Below are positions 11,454 through 24,800 of a stretch of 64,000 bases of DNA, in pieces. The notes beneath the pieces were generated by a model that worked only from the letters and a program-made list of their open reading frames with translations, was not told the DNA's origin and ran no database searches. Origin of the DNA: Casuarina equisetifolia (lineage: Eukaryota > Streptophyta > Magnoliopsida > Fagales > Casuarinaceae); NCBI GenBank assembly GCA_028551475.1, contig CM052357.1, positions 23,974,451 to 24,038,450 on the forward strand. The letters are read 5' to 3'. Every line of letters begins with the position of its first letter. Position 1 is the stretch's first letter. Position numbers and translations under genes: made by a program.

Positions 11454-14445
11454 CAAAGGTGGTGCTCTCTCAATTTCGTTTTGGGTTGCCGTTTTTAAGT
11501 TCTGCTTTGGGTTTTTAATAATTTTGAGACTCAGTTTTCACTTTTTAACCTTCTAAATTTCACTTTGGGTTTCCAGCAATTTATCAGTTTACACTCTTTG
11601 GCCAGAAAAGATGGTGCCAACAAGATTTAGGTTTCAGTCGACTAAAGAAGCTGCATTGTCTAAAGGCAGTGCTTTCTCAATTTTGCTTTTAGGTCCAAAG
11701 TTGGTGCTCTCTCAATTTCGCTTTGGGTTGCCATTTTTGAGTTCTGCTTTAGGTTTTCGGTGATTCCGAGACTCAGTTCCCACTCTTTAGCCTTTCGAAT
11801 TTTACTTTGGGTCTATGACAATTTGTCAGTTCGCACTCTTTGGCTAGAAAAGATGGTGTCGGTAGGTTTTAGGTTTCAGCCGACTAAGGAAGCTACATTG
11901 TCCAAAGGCAGTGCTCTCTTAATTTCTCTTTTGGTCCAAAGTCGGTGCTTTCTTAAGTTCACTTTGGGTTATTGTCTCTGAGTTTTGTTTTCAGCAATTC
12001 TGAGACTTAGTTCCCACTCTTTAGCCCTCCGAAGTTCACTTTGGGTCTCTAGCAATTTGTCAATTCACACTCTTTGGCCAGAAAAGATGGTGCCGGCAGG
12101 ATCTAAGTTTTGGCTGATTGAGGAAGCTGCATTGTCCAAAGGAATGCTCTCTCAATTTCACTTTGGGTTGTCGTCTTTGAGTTTTGCTTTGGGTTTTTAG
12201 CAATTTCAAGACTCAGTTTCCACTCTTTAGCCCTCCGAATTTCACTTTGGGTCTTCAACAATTTGTTAGTTCACACTTTTTGGCTAAAAAGATAGTGCCG
12301 GCAAGATTTAGGTTTTATCTGACTGAGGAAGCTTGCATTGTCCAAAGGAGTTGCTCTTTCAATTTCGCTTCCGAGTCCAAAGTCGGTGCTCTTTTAATTT
12401 TGCTTTGAGTTGTTGTCACTGAGTTTTGCTTTGGGTTTTCATCATTTTTGAGACTCAATTTCCATTCTTTAGCACTTCGAATTTCACTTTAGGTCATTGG
12501 CAATTTATTAGCTCATACTTTTTAGCCAGAAAAGATGGTGCCAATAAGATTTAGGTTTCGGCCAACTGAGGAAGCTGCATTATTCAAAGGCGGTGATCTC
12601 TCAATTTCACTTCCGAGTCCACAATCGGTACTCTTTCAATTTCACTTTGGGTTGCCGTCTCTGAGTTCTACTTTGGGTTTTCAATAATTTCGAGACTCAG
12701 TTCCCACTCTTTAGCTTTTCGAATTTCACTTTGGATCTCAGACAATTTGTCAGTTTGCACTCTTTAGCCAGAAAAGATGGTGTCGATAAGATTTAGGTTT
12801 CGGTTGACTAAGGAAGCTGCATTGTCCAAAGGTGGTGCTCTTTCAATTTTGCTTCCGGGTCCAAAGTCAATGCTCTCTCAATTTCACTTTAAGTTATTGT
12901 CTTTGAGTTTTGCTTTGGGTTTTCAACAATTCCAAGAGTCAATTTCTACTCTTTAGCCCTTCAAATTTCATTTTAGGTCTTCGACAATTTATTAGTTTGT
13001 ACTCTTTGGCTAGAAAAGATGGTACTGGTAGGCTTTAGGCTTCGGCCGACTAAGGAAGTTGCATTGTCCAAAGGCAGTGCTCTCTCAATTTTACTTCTGG
13101 GTCTTAAGTTGGTGCTTTCTCAATTTCGCTTTGGGTTGCCGTTTTTGAGTTTTATTCTGGGTTTTTAGCAATTTCGAGACTCAGTTCTCACTCTTTAGCC
13201 CTTCGAATTTTACTTTGGGTCTTAGGAAATTTGTCAATTCGCACTCTTTGGCCATAAAAGATAGTGTTGGCAAGTTTTAAGTTTCGGCTGACTAAGGAAG
13301 CTGCATTGTCCAAAGGTAGTGCTCTCTTAATTTCACTTCCGGGTCCAAAGTTGGTGCTTTCTCAATTTTGCTTTAGGTTGTCGTCTTTAAGTTATGTTTT
13401 GGGTTTTTAACAATTCTGAGACTCAGTTCCCACTCTTTAGCCTTTTTAATTTCACTTTGGGTCTTCGACAATTTGTCAGTTCGCACTCTTTGGCTAGAAA
13501 AGATGGTACTGGTAGGATTTAGGTTTCGGTCGATTGAGGAAGCTACATTGTCCAAAGGTAGTGCTCTTTAGTTTCGCTTTCGGATCTAAAGTCGGTGCTC
13601 TCTCAATTTTGCTTTGGGTTGCCGTCTTTGAGTTTTGCTTTAGGTTTTCAACAATTTCAAGACTCACTTCCTACTTTTTAGCCCTCTGAATTTCACTTTG
13701 GATCTCTGACAATTGGTTAGCATGTACTCTTTAGTTAGAAAAGATGGTGCCGATAGGATTTAAGTTTCAACCAACTAAGGAAGCTGTATTGTCCAAAGGT
13801 GGTGCTCTCTCAATTTCTCTTTGGGTTGCCGTCTTTAAGTTTTGCTTTGGGTTTTCAGCAATTCTGATATTCAGTTCCCACTTTTTAGCCCTATGAATTT
13901 TACTTTGGGTCTTTGGTAATTTGTCAATTTGTACTCTTTAGCCAGAAAAGATGGTGCCAGCAGGATTTAGGTTTCAACCGACTAAGGAAGCTACATTGTC
14001 CAAAGGCGGTGCTCTTTTAATTTTACTTTTGGGTCCAAAGTTGATGCTCTCTCAATTTTGCTTTAGGTTGCCATCTCTGAGTTCTGCTTTGGGTTTTCAG
14101 TAATTTTGAGACTTAGTTTCCATTCTTTAGCCCTCTGAATTTCACTTTGGGTCTTCGGTAATTTGTTAGTTCACACTTTTTGGCCAGAAAAGATGGTGCT
14201 AGCAGGATTTTGGTTTTGGCCAATTGAGGAAGTTGCATTATCCAAAGGTGGTGCTTTCTTAATTTTACTTCCGGGTCTAAAATTGGTGCTTTCTCAAATT
14301 TGCTTTGGGTTGCCGTCTTTAAGTTCTGCTTTGGGTTTTCAACAATTCCGAGACTTAGTTTCCATTCTTTAGCCTTTCGAATTTCACTTTAGGTCTCTCA
14401 CAATTTGTCAGTTCACACTTTTTGGCCAGAGAAGATTTACCTTGG
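11454..14445. repeat. Tandem array, ~241-bp unit, about 13 copies
   Basis: The short anchor around 'gccagaaaagatggtg' recurs at about 11601, 11843, 12078, 12283, 12525, 12768, 13009, 13250, 13492, 13733, 13939, 14182 and 14421. Most spacings are 239-243 bp; two are about 205. The difference is a ~36-bp internal module (around 'ccaaagtcggtgctctctc') present twice in long units and once in short ones, so the unit itself grew by internal duplication. Copies differ by many substitutions, mainly C/T and G/A, suggesting an old and methylated array. Frames such as 11760-11981 are repeat artefacts. It lies between an LTR remnant and an unassigned open frame, so an origin in the noncoding part of a retroelement is possible but unproven. 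Confidence 0.9.
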
Positions 14446-14828
14446 AATGAGATTTAAAAATGTAACATTTACGGTGACAAAGGTCCTAAGGAGATATTTG
14501 ATGATCTTGATGGGGGGAGAAACACTATATTCTCACGAGATTGAAGAGGGTCAGAAGGTGTGTTGCAAGAGCTGCTAGTCATGGGACATGGCATGAGAGC
14601 ATTGGTCATAAGATATTTGATAAATTCAGCCAACATGTTATCGAATTCAACAAGCATTTTTCTTTCAAGGCAAAAGAAGAATCTTGTGTGAACAAATGTC
14701 GTTGGATCATGTAGGAATTGTCTCTTGCTGGTGCCTCCTTGGTTGGGGAGCAAGAACAATCCTTTGATTGGGTTCTTTGTTCAATTTCTAAGAAACAATT
14801 AGGAACAAAGAGAATGGGGGATTAGAAT

Positions 14829-15320
14829 GTGTGTTCCAATGTTCAAGTTGCTAAAATCGTGAACTCCACAAATGAGTTGCTGCAAGTTAGGGAGGGATTC
14901 CAAGATAAAAAGAAAATATATTACAATGTTCGATCTGACATACATAAAGCTGTTGGGATTCTAGAGTCATTTTCATCTCAAATAGGTACTGATGCATATG
15001 AATTTACACCCTCATTAAGTTTTGCAAATTCTAAGGAGGATGTTGAACCAGAAGACATCCCTCCATTGACTGATTTGAAAACCCACATCGACTATCTACC
15101 AAGTGACGATAATTCATGTAGCTTCAAGTATGAGCTTCCTCTCTTACAAAATTTCGTGAAAAACAATTATGTAGTAGCTAATATGGCAAGCCTTGGGGTT
15201 GTCTTCCATTTGATGATGATGCCAATTATGAGTTTCATGCACCATATAAGCTGTTGTCATCCAATCTTGAGACTACACTTGATTGATTGTGAAAGAATTT
15301 ATGTGACAATGATTTTTTAG
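14829..15320 (+). CDS. Unrecognised open frame, 163 codons
   Basis: A single uninterrupted frame begins MCSNVQVAKIVNSTNELLQ and is hydrophilic and acidic in the middle (SKEDVEPEDIPPLTDL), with a Met/His-rich hydrophobic stretch near residues 120-145. I do not recognise a domain. It follows the tandem array directly, with a decayed stretch (14450-14820) between. It may be a fragment of a mobile element rather than a host gene. No splice partner is evident. Confidence 0.25.
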   Translation: MCSNVQVAKIVNSTNELLQVREGFQDKKKIYYNVRSDIHKAVGILESFSSQIGTDAYEFTPSLSFANSKEDVEPEDIPPLTDLKTHIDYLPSDDNSCSFKYELPLLQNFVKNNYVVANMASLGVVFHLMMMPIMSFMHHISCCHPILRLHLIDCERIYVTMIF

Positions 15321-15890
15321 ATAGTATGATTGTTTGAGTAGGAAAGCTCTTGAATGAATAAAACAAGTAGTTTCTTTTTCTTGTATAGTTTTTTAATGAA
15401 TAGACAAACAAGTAGTTTTTTGCTTTCCTTTCTCGGCAGACTTGGAAAGACTGCATGAAAAATAACCAAATATAAATCAAATTTATCTTCAAAATCTCCT
15501 CTATGATTCATTCTATTTCAAGTGCACTTTTGGGTTAAGCAATAAATGCTCCGGAAATTCTACCTCAAATGACACATCCTTATGCAAAAGATCCACCTGA
15601 TGCCTGCAATTATTGATGAAACGAAAAACTATGGCGAAAGGTTCTAAGGCCGTTAGATGCATTCACCCGGCAGTAGCAATAAATTTCCATGGTACAATAA
15701 ACATTGCATGTTACAGATACAGAAAGGAATGACCAGCCAAGAAAAGAGGGCCAGGAAAAAAAAAAAAAAAATGGTCCCTTCGGCTGCAATAATGTTAGCC
15801 CAAGCCAACTCTCGTTATTGAAGAAACTACCTATAGTTACAACAAAAGATGGAGTTCAAACAAAAACAATATGAATGCAATTATAGGTGA
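15321..15890. other. Spacer and 3' flank of the PX gene
   Basis: Contains an A-rich run near 15757-15772 and no gene. The part next to 15891 is probably the 3' UTR of the minus-strand PX-domain gene. Confidence 0.45.
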
Positions 15891-18800
15891 TCAAAGAGAA
15901 GTGCTTGGCAAAGAACCCATTAAGATAACAGTGTCGGTTTCTTTATGCTCGCTTTTGTTATCTGGTTTTGACCTTGTAAACAGTCCAGATAACAATCCCA
16001 CAGACAATCCAGAGTCGGATCTCTTACCCAGCAAGTCCAGAGCTCTACTACTCTCACCACGAGAAAGAAGGCTTGCACTCTCTTCCACCCTGAGGTGCGC
16101 TCCACAAGCACAGTATGTGAGCTTTCTGAAGCAAGGCTTATGGAATAATGATTCACAAGCCGTACACTTTTCGACCTCCCCTTCCTGTTGATTATTTTAA
16201 AAGTCAGACTACGTTATTGGATAATCAACAAGTAAAGCTGTTCCCAGGTTTTATTATATATTCAATCGGGAAAATAAATGCATAGAATATCAATTACTGA
16301 TGAACCCTTGGCATGAGTTCTATATATAGAGGTATTTACTAGAATATCATACAATATTTCATTTCAAAACACAAAATTAATGAAACCAAGAGAGGTGAAA
16401 GAAGAATGTAATTAATTTGTGGTGTCTAACCATAGTCATAGTACAGAAGCCCACCTGAAAAGGGAAAATGAGAGCAGAAGGGTCATTACAAGCTTGTCGA
16501 GCACCACAGGGTACTCCCACATCACAGCATATGAGGCATTGCTCTGTAATATGCTCCAAGATTTTCCTTGAGACGGTTTCCACCATAACAGGTAGTGCTG
16601 CAATAAGAGTCAACAATATACATCATGAATGCATCTAGAAAAGAAAATACACTAGGTCAATCTTTTATGTGCGGAAAAGATCACCATCACATGAAACGTT
16701 TCAAATATTCAATTCAAAGAGATCCTTCTCCTTTTTAAATATGACCCTTCAGAGGCCAAAGTCATATGTTAAGATGCTCGATCTCTGGGGAAAGACCCAG
16801 TTACCAGGCTATGACAACAAACGATTATCATCTTTGAAAAGTACATGTAGTGCTGCACTTACTGAAGGTGGCAAATTAGTACTAAAAACCTGACCTCTAC
16901 AACAAAAAGGTAAACCAACCTTTTAGAAACAGCAACTAATTGCACCTCCCCATCTACAGGCAAAAACAAAATCTGTATGATGATACAGATTTATTCCAAT
17001 GTAACATATGGACAGACAGCAACTGTGGTTCTAAAATGCAAAATGAGTGCATGTAATTTTAGGAATTCCTATGAAAACATGAATTAGCAGTAATCAGGTG
17101 ATAAGAATCTAACCTGCAAACGGCCCTCTGGAAAGGTCAATGAGGTCTCTAAGTGCAAAAAAATCATTGCCTTCAAGAAGATATCTTCGAGAACCAAGTC
17201 CTTTGTTTATAGTCCTTCGAAATGGACAGCGAACATACGGAAGCATGTTTCCTATTTTTTTCCTGACACCCATAACATGAAGCAGGGCTGGGACCTTTGA
17301 GAATAGGAAAGGATTAACCGCACTAACACAAAGCATGGGCTGCAAGATAAAATTCATTATCGACATCTATCAAGACCTATGAAAAAGTTAACCCAAAATG
17401 AAAGATTGAGTAGAATTTTCAAATGTATGAAGTGAATCAGACTAAAATCATCATATATGTGTGGTAAATCTATTTGTACTCCAATTTTTCTCAATAAAGT
17501 TGTTGACATGTATGCATATAACCATGTGTTTTCCTACCAAAGCATAATTAAGTGCATAAAATGTCCAACTTTGAACAAAATAGGACTCTAATCGATACTT
17601 AATCCAAAGACAAGGATGTTCCGTATCTTCTTGTCACAGTCGTTTCAAAAATTCCGAGGAATGAGAGGGGTATCCAAGTTTGTCTGTCTATAAGCTTCAT
17701 CAAATCAAACACAGAGAGGCAAGATGTTTTGACTAGTCATCAGTTCAAACACATTGCATAAAATCTTCAAGAAGAGGTATCCTTTTAATCAACGACTCTT
17801 TCTACAATGCTGAAGTAATATCTCCCAAGAAGGGGCCTCATAGTGGTGATAAGGAACTCTGTTTGCACAACTTGGTACTGCATAAGTGTGATATATCCTC
17901 CTTACCACCCAGCATCAAATCTCACCGATAGGTTGCAAGTGACATACCCAGGTGCAGCATATATGTCAATATCTTACAAGAGGTATAAAACAAATTATTC
18001 TTTTTTCTCTGACAACAAGACGAAAGAGGAACAAGTGCACATGAACAAAATAATAGATTAATAATGTTTCATACTCTCGGAAACCAGATCATTTCTATGA
18101 ATTTAGATGCCATAGAACATTCTAGACTAGAAGAGTGAGTCCCTCTTCCAAATTACCTTGTCATGTATGGATTCCAGGTACGATTTAGCCAGCTGAGAAA
18201 CCGGATAATAAGTGAAATCCCAATGATGTAAAACTCTTGCTGGTAAGACTGCAGTTTCATTTGTATGGCATGAAGAGCAATATAATTGACCAGTGTATTC
18301 ACAAAGTCGAGGCCTACCCCAACCAAAAGTCTGCACAAAGTCTCTCATCCGTGTCTTTCCACCATCAAAATGTTTGTGGCATCCAGCACAGGTATAATGT
18401 TGAGCTTCTAGGATCTGTTTCATAGGTCTGTACGGCTGGATTTCAACAATAAGTGATATGGTTTGTCCTAAAGAAGAAATATTTTCTGTATCACTCCTTC
18501 CCGCAAAAGAGGTATTTGATGGCACCGGTGTATTCATAGGAGAACTGGGAAATGAATCTTGAGGAGACAAAAACCAAATCAATGGAGTTGGGGGACTGGA
18601 TAATAAACCAGAATGGATAATTGAACGCAAACACTCTTGAATAATAACGCTTCTTTCAGCAACAACATCAGGAGATGCATTCCCAAATATCTTTCTAGAT
18701 TCCTTTTCCACAGAGGACCACGGAGATGGCAGATTCCAGCCTTGGTCAGCAAACACTGTTTTTAACTGACGATACAGAGTAAAAAAATCACGATAACGTC

Positions 18801-21249
18801 GTTCAACCTCCCACTGGTCCTTGCCACTCCACACTCTTATTTTATACACAGTATGTTCCTTCACTCCAACCAGTCTTTCACTGAAAGACACATCCCCCTT
18901 CCTCTGTCTTGCACCAACCACTTCAACCCCATAAATTCTCTGTGGGTGGTGAATAGGTGGGTAAGCGTCATCTGTACCAGAAGTAGAAGCAGTTGACCCA
19001 CCATCTCTCAAAGGCAGAGACAACTCTGTCTGGAACATCCTGCTATCCTGAGAGAACCTAGCCTTGGGAGTCTTGCCAGAGTCAAGTAAAATTTCTTCCA
19101 TTTCATGCACAACCTCATCATAGAATTCATCAATTTCACGACTTTCTGTCTGCAACAGTGAGCAAAAGTAAGAATACGAAGTGCTTTACTGCAATTTTCA
19201 AGAAACTCAAAAGATTCCTAGTGGAAAAATTCAAACTGTCAATGCAGATAACCACAGATGGTAGTTAATTAACTATAAAACTTGCACTAGGTAGTTGATA
19301 AATCAACTAAGAAAAAGATCACTCTACGCACCAAAATTATAAACTACAACATTAGCAATCTACTTATTTACTTGGGCTGCAAACTGCCACAAAGCATGAG
19401 TACAAAGACACTAATGACTGACCTGAATTGGTGGAGGATGGTCTTCTAAGAGATCTGCAGAAATAGGAGAACTGTTGGAAATTATCCCCGTCGTATTTTC
19501 GAAAGCTGACAGGGATGACTTTGGATCATGGTCTTCAAAAAAATCGACGTTTACTTTCTTGGGAGATACAGGAGAATGGGAAACAAGTTGATGAATTGTA
19601 ACATCAGCGACGTCCAAATTTTCTTTCAGTTTACCCAAGTCTTGATTTTCTAAAAGTCGACTACCATCAGTGTGAATAACTTCTTCAGTTTCCATAAACT
19701 GACGCCCCCTTACCATGCCACCATCCACGACGTTTAAGTCCATCTCCACAGGTACTCTTTCTGTAAGTTGTTCCAGCTCCCCTTGGCAAGAGTTGGTAGC
19801 AGAACTTCCTATCTCATCAGCAACTTGAACTTGTTCATTGGTAACATGACCTTCTCTGTCATCTTCTCGTACTGGTTCATGGAAATTAGAAAAACCAGTT
19901 GCCAATTCATCACTTTCTCGAACATGCAAACTGGCTTCAGAAATGTCTCTCACATCTTCTACTTGCTTTGCTTCAGTCAAGTTTAAAGTACCCTTTGGAT
20001 TCGGCGAATGGGTATGAATATCAGCAGCCAGTTCATAATCATCTTGTACTTGCTTAGAGGCCATAGGTACCTCTGTCACAAATTGTCCTTGTTCTATTTG
20101 CCCAGTGCTTGGAATTTCACTGGAGGCCTCAAAATTTGAATTCTGAATGTCTCCCTCTGTTTCAGGATTCTGTGTTTTCTGATCGTGGGATGCATCCCAG
20201 GTCAACGAATCCAGAGTGTTTCCCTCCGTTGCTTGCACAAAATCATCCCAATCTTCTGAACCAAATGCTACGGATGAGTTAATAAGCAGCGGATTTTCAT
20301 TCCCCGGCTTTGTTTCCTTACCATAATGTATGTTTCTCTGAACATGAAAATGATCCCTACGCTCATCATCTGTGCCATATTTATACATCGAATCTTCACC
20401 CTCCGAATGCTCATATCTCGATGACGTCGCATCCTCCTCTTCCCTCTCAGTGTCCTTCCCGTCAAACTGAAAATCGGATGGCAGATTCGACCCGTCAAAG
20501 CAGCCACCATCCCCTTCAACCACAAACCCAGATGACGAGCCTACTCCAACCTCATGCCCATTTTCCTCGCCAATGGCCTCTTTGCCAGATAAATTGTCAG
20601 CACTAGCTCGCAACAGTCGGGAATCCCGCTGTCCTCTGGACCCCATAGACCCTTCATCACCTTCACCGAATCCACCTTCTTCACCGGACTCATCATCCGA
20701 CCCTGCAACTCTTCCCGACCCTCTCTGAGCCTTCAAACCGATTATTTCGTTGGACACATCAACTTCCTCGGTGTCATACAGTCCCAATCCACTGTTCCTC
20801 AACCCCCCTCCTTGCTCTTCGGTATTCCCTTCTCGATATTCAACATTCAAATCGCCTAGACACTCCTCACCGGGACCCCAAACCCTCCGGTCCTCTTGAT
20901 TCCTGTCGAACGTCCCTCCCAAACTAAAACCCTCCAATCCACCATCACTACTAAAAGACCCGAGCATTTCAGGGCTCATTTCGCAATCATTGAACATCGT
21001 AATCGAGCTACGCACACTCGACGTGCCCATCATGGAGTTCGCGCTGCAGTAGCGCTCGAACTCGGACTCTCCACACGATGAGTACTGTGACGGCGACACA
21101 GACAGCGAAACGGGCTCTCCAACACCATCTCCCTCACCGTCCGATTTCAGTTGCTGGAACGAATCGGCCGGATCAGTAGAGACGGGTTCTGGAGTGGGCC
21201 TACCAGTCCCCTGCCCACTGATCATCGGGGAACCCAGAAGCTCATACAA
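15891..21249 (-). CDS. PX-domain protein with C-terminal Rubicon-homology zinc region
   Basis: Five exons join in frame: 21249-19423, 19149-18157, 17339-17114, 16597-16455, 16184-15891, giving about 1160 residues. The first exon (about 609 residues) is acidic, Ser- and Gly-rich and looks disordered. A PX domain spans about residues 680-805 and has the RRYRDF phosphoinositide-binding motif. From about 845 to 1115 comes a Rubicon-homology (DUF4206-type) region with paired Cys/His motifs: CAGCHKHF, CEYTGQLYCSSCH, CLICCDVGVPCGARQAC, and CTACESLFHKACF. Plant proteins with this layout are predicted to bind PI3P-rich endosomal membranes and to act in vesicle or autophagy traffic; that role is inferred from domains. 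The gene is divergent from MPP10, with 585 bp between start codons. Both ends look complete. The start ATG at 21249 opens MYELLGSPMISGQ; a second Met lies at codon 9. Confidence 0.9.
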
Positions 21250-21834
21250 ATGAATTGAATTGAAAAGAGAGGGAAATCAAACCCAAGTAGTATAAATAAT
21301 AAAGGGCTGTGATTCGATTCAGACTGCGATTGAATTGGAAGGAGATTTGTATCAATAAAAGCAGATCAGTCTAGAAAATTAGATAGAAAGGATGAGTAGT
21401 TTCTGAGAGAAAGCGCTGACCTTTCCACGGGAAGAACACAAAGTAAGATTTGGGGATTTCTAAAATTTCTTTCCTCTGTAATTTAATTGGAAGCTACAAA
21501 GATGGCGATTGAAAGAAACCAATTAGAATAATTATATAACTGTGGACTTCAAATTACTGTATTATTATATAGAAGCTTCTCCTTCTGTTGTACTATTCAA
21601 GGATTAATGATAAGTTTGTTAAAAGCAAAGCAGGGAAGAAACCGAAGCCTTTTCCTTTTCTATTTTAAGAAGATGCGAAAAAACCGCTATTTCTGGTGTC
21701 GGTTTTATTAGCCGTCAAAACGCTACACAAATTACCGTTTTTGTTAACCCCTGCTTTCCGTCTAAAACCCTAAACCGCAGAGCCCAACTTCTCCTTCTTC
21801 TGAAGGGGAGAGAGAGAAGACTGGTTCGTCATCC
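21250..21834. promoter_or_regulatory. Divergent promoter region between the PX gene and MPP10
   Basis: This 585-bp interval separates two head-to-head start codons, so it must hold both 5' UTRs and core promoters. The MPP10 side carries a telo-box and a site II element (listed separately). No TATA box is obvious close to MPP10, which is usual for plant ribosome-biogenesis genes. Confidence 0.7.
21765..21786 (+). promoter_or_regulatory. Telo-box plus site II element upstream of MPP10
   Basis: A telo-box AAACCCTAA is at 21765-21773 and AGCCCA (reverse of the site II core TGGGCT) at 21781-21786, about 50-70 bases before the MPP10 start. This pairing is a known signature of plant ribosomal-protein and ribosome-biogenesis promoters, recognised by PURalpha/TRB-type and TCP factors. 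It agrees with the MPP10 call. The sites may lie within the 5' UTR, which is also common. Confidence 0.75.
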
Positions 21835-24800
21835 ATGGCAATGGAGACGATAAGTGAAGAGTCGGGGCTCGAAGCCCTGCAGCACCTGAGGGGCACGGAC
21901 CCCCCGTTGTTCCTGGCGCCGAGCTCTTCACTGTCCCAAATGGCTCGGACGGCCTCGGAGCAACTCTTCGCCTCGCTCAGGCCTTTTACACCCAAAACGC
22001 CCTTCGAGAAGCTCTTGACCCAGGGGTTCGACGCCGAGCAGATATGGCAGCAAATCGACCTCCAAGCGCATCCTTTACTGTCGACTCTACGCCGCGAGGT
22101 GAAGCGGTTCGAGAAGGACCCGGGAGAGATTTCGAAGCTCAAAAAGGTTCTTGTGGTTGGAAAGAAGGACTCAAAGAGTGGTGGGGATATTGTGGAAGAC
22201 GAGGCTGAAGATATTGATGAGGAATTTGATGGGCTTGGTGAGGAGTTGGATGAAGAAGAGGAAGAGGAGGAGGAAGAGGATCAGGGGGAGAAGGGTGAGA
22301 ATGAAAGAGAGAGCGACGATGATGAGGAGGGAGAGGAAGGTGGAGATGGTGGGATCGAAGATAGGTTTCTAAAGATAAAGGATTTGGAGGAGTTTTTGGA
22401 GGAGGATGAGGCTAGGGAATACGGCTTGACCAAGAAGGACAAGACCAAGGAGGAGAAGAAGAAAGTTGGTAGGTTGAGTCTGGATGAAGACGAAGACGAA
22501 GACGAAGGTGAAGATGAAGACGAAGACGATGATGATGATGAGGTAGGTTCTTAAGGACAAAATTTCGAATACCTTGATGAGTTCTCTTGTTTTTGCTCTT
22601 CAGAGTTCTGCAGGATTTTGGTTTCATCGATAGAACTAGTATTGGACTTATTTTGGAAGAAGATTATTCAAATTGATAGAGTTTGCTTCTGTTCTTCTCT
22701 TTATTAAATGTGACCAAAATTTTCTCATTAGATGGTCATGGTTTTGAATTTGATCTGAAGATGTATATTTTGTGGTTTTCGTTTTACTTTGTTTTGATGA
22801 TACTTTCTGTGGATTCTAATTCCTTGCCTTTTTTTTTCCCCCTTCAGCTTGGAGATTTTGGGCATGGTAAGGATGAAGATGCGGAGAAGTTGGCGAGGTG
22901 CTACTTTGTTACTTATTTTCAGTTTTCTTGTCCTTGTTCATCAGATTATCATTTGGAAAGTTATCACAAATTGCTCCTATTCGTTGTTATCTTTCTGGTA
23001 TTCTATACGAAATTGGTATTTTGTCAGTCTAGTTATGTCACTGGAAAATGCAAATTCTCTGGAGTGATTCTGCTCTTGTTACTAGGATGCATCATTGCAG
23101 TGCGTGAGAGTGTACTTTTCAAACTCCAGAGAATTGATTTTCTTTTGGGAGTTCATTTTAAAATCTCGGTTATTTTTTTTTTCCGAACTCTAGAGAATAT
23201 ATTTCCTTCTGGGAGTTCATTTTAAAAAACCAAATTATAAATCTTGCATATGTGGTTTTCAGTTATGAAGACTTTTTTGGTGCAAAGAAGAAAAAGGCTG
23301 CAAATCGAAAATCAGAAGTGAAAGATGAGTCAGAAGAGTCAGACATGGATGATGAACAAGAAGATGCTGAGGCATTTGAAAATAAGGTACCTTCATTTCT
23401 CTATGTACTTTGCAGTTCAACAAAATATATGTGCACCTTGCTTGTTGTGAAATGTCATTCAGAAGCTGGAATTTTAGTTAAATAAATTTGATTTATATAC
23501 TTAATAGATGCCAGAGAGCGCTTCCACCCATGAGAAGGAACTTGACAAGCTTCGATCCAAAATAGAGCAGATGGAAAAAGCAAACCTGGAACCAAAAGCT
23601 TGGACCATGCAGGGAGAGGTAATGTAATCATTCTAATATTCTGTTGTTAGACAAGTTTGATTGGGGTTACAATTGAAGTTAATGCGGATGCAACTCAATA
23701 TCCTTATAACAACAGGTAACTGCTGCCAGAAGGCCACTGAATAGTGCATTAGAAGTTGATCTGGATTTTGAGCACAATGTGAGACCTGCCCCTGTAATCA
23801 CTGAGGAGGTTACGGCATCACTTGAAGATATGATAAAGAAAAGGATCCTTGAGGTAGAGTCCTTTGTTTCGTGCTTTTCTGTTGGGATCTCGCTATAATG
23901 TCATCAACTTACAGTAGCATTAGGCAAGGATATCCATATGCCACCAGGAAAAATAAGAAGATATTTCCTTTTGTCTCATTTTGTATTTCATATTGCCGTG
24001 TTTAGCAGATTTGTAGATCTCTCTGGGATACTAATAAGGAACAATCTTGCTTGATGTTTTCAGGAGCGGTTTGATGATGTACAGAAGGCGTCTATGTTGC
24101 CCTCTAAAGAACCAAGAGAAAAAAAAGAGTTGGTAAATATTGTCTGATGGAATTAAGTAAATGTTGTGATTTGGTTTTTCACCAGTTTTTTTCACGATGA
24201 TAGAAGCCACTAATTCAAGTTCTTTTCCTACTGAAATATTCAGGATGAGAATAAAAGCAAGAAGGGTCTTGCTGAAATCTATGAGGTTTGTATTTCCGAA
24301 CATCACCCATTATGGAATTGCTCTCCCTGCTCCGCCTCTTCCTTCTGTTTCTCCTCAAGTTGGTTGTGTATACTAGAATTATAATCTATGACCTTTAGTT
24401 ACGCAGTTAAAACTGTTGGCTTTTTCTTCCTTTAATTTCCCGAAGTTGCAAGTGATAAACAACTCTCTTTTCAATTGTTTGCAGGAAGAATACGTTCAGA
24501 AGACAAATCTAGCCTCTGCTCCCCTGTCATTTAAGGATGAACAGAAGAAAGAGGTGCAAATCTACATTGCTATACGTTTATGTTTACCCTCTTCCTTTTG
24601 ATTCCATCTTTGGTGACTATTGTTCTTGGTGTCCTTACAAAGTTGTATGAAAGACCAGGATATTAGAAATTTCCATTTAAGCCTATTGTCTTTTCTCTCT
24701 CTCTCTATTTTTTAATTGTTTAGTCCTTCCACACTTGACATTTCTAGGTGTTTTCTTTGATCAGGCAAGCATGCTGTTCAAGAAACTTTGCTTAAAGCTG

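Noticed and set aside
11760-12408. Three consecutive open frames that look like related small proteins
   Set aside because: They are translations of the 241-bp repeat and change frame from unit to unit.
11454-14445. CRISPR-like periodic array
   Set aside because: Units are contiguous with no unique spacers, the period is 241 bp, and the genome is a plant's.
15891-16191. Plus-strand frame over the PX gene's last exon
   Set aside because: Antisense to a well supported exon with conserved Cys/His motifs.
22151-22627. Arg/Lys-rich and hydrophobic frames overlapping MPP10
   Set aside because: Shadows of the GAA/GAT-rich acidic tracts of MPP10 in other frames.
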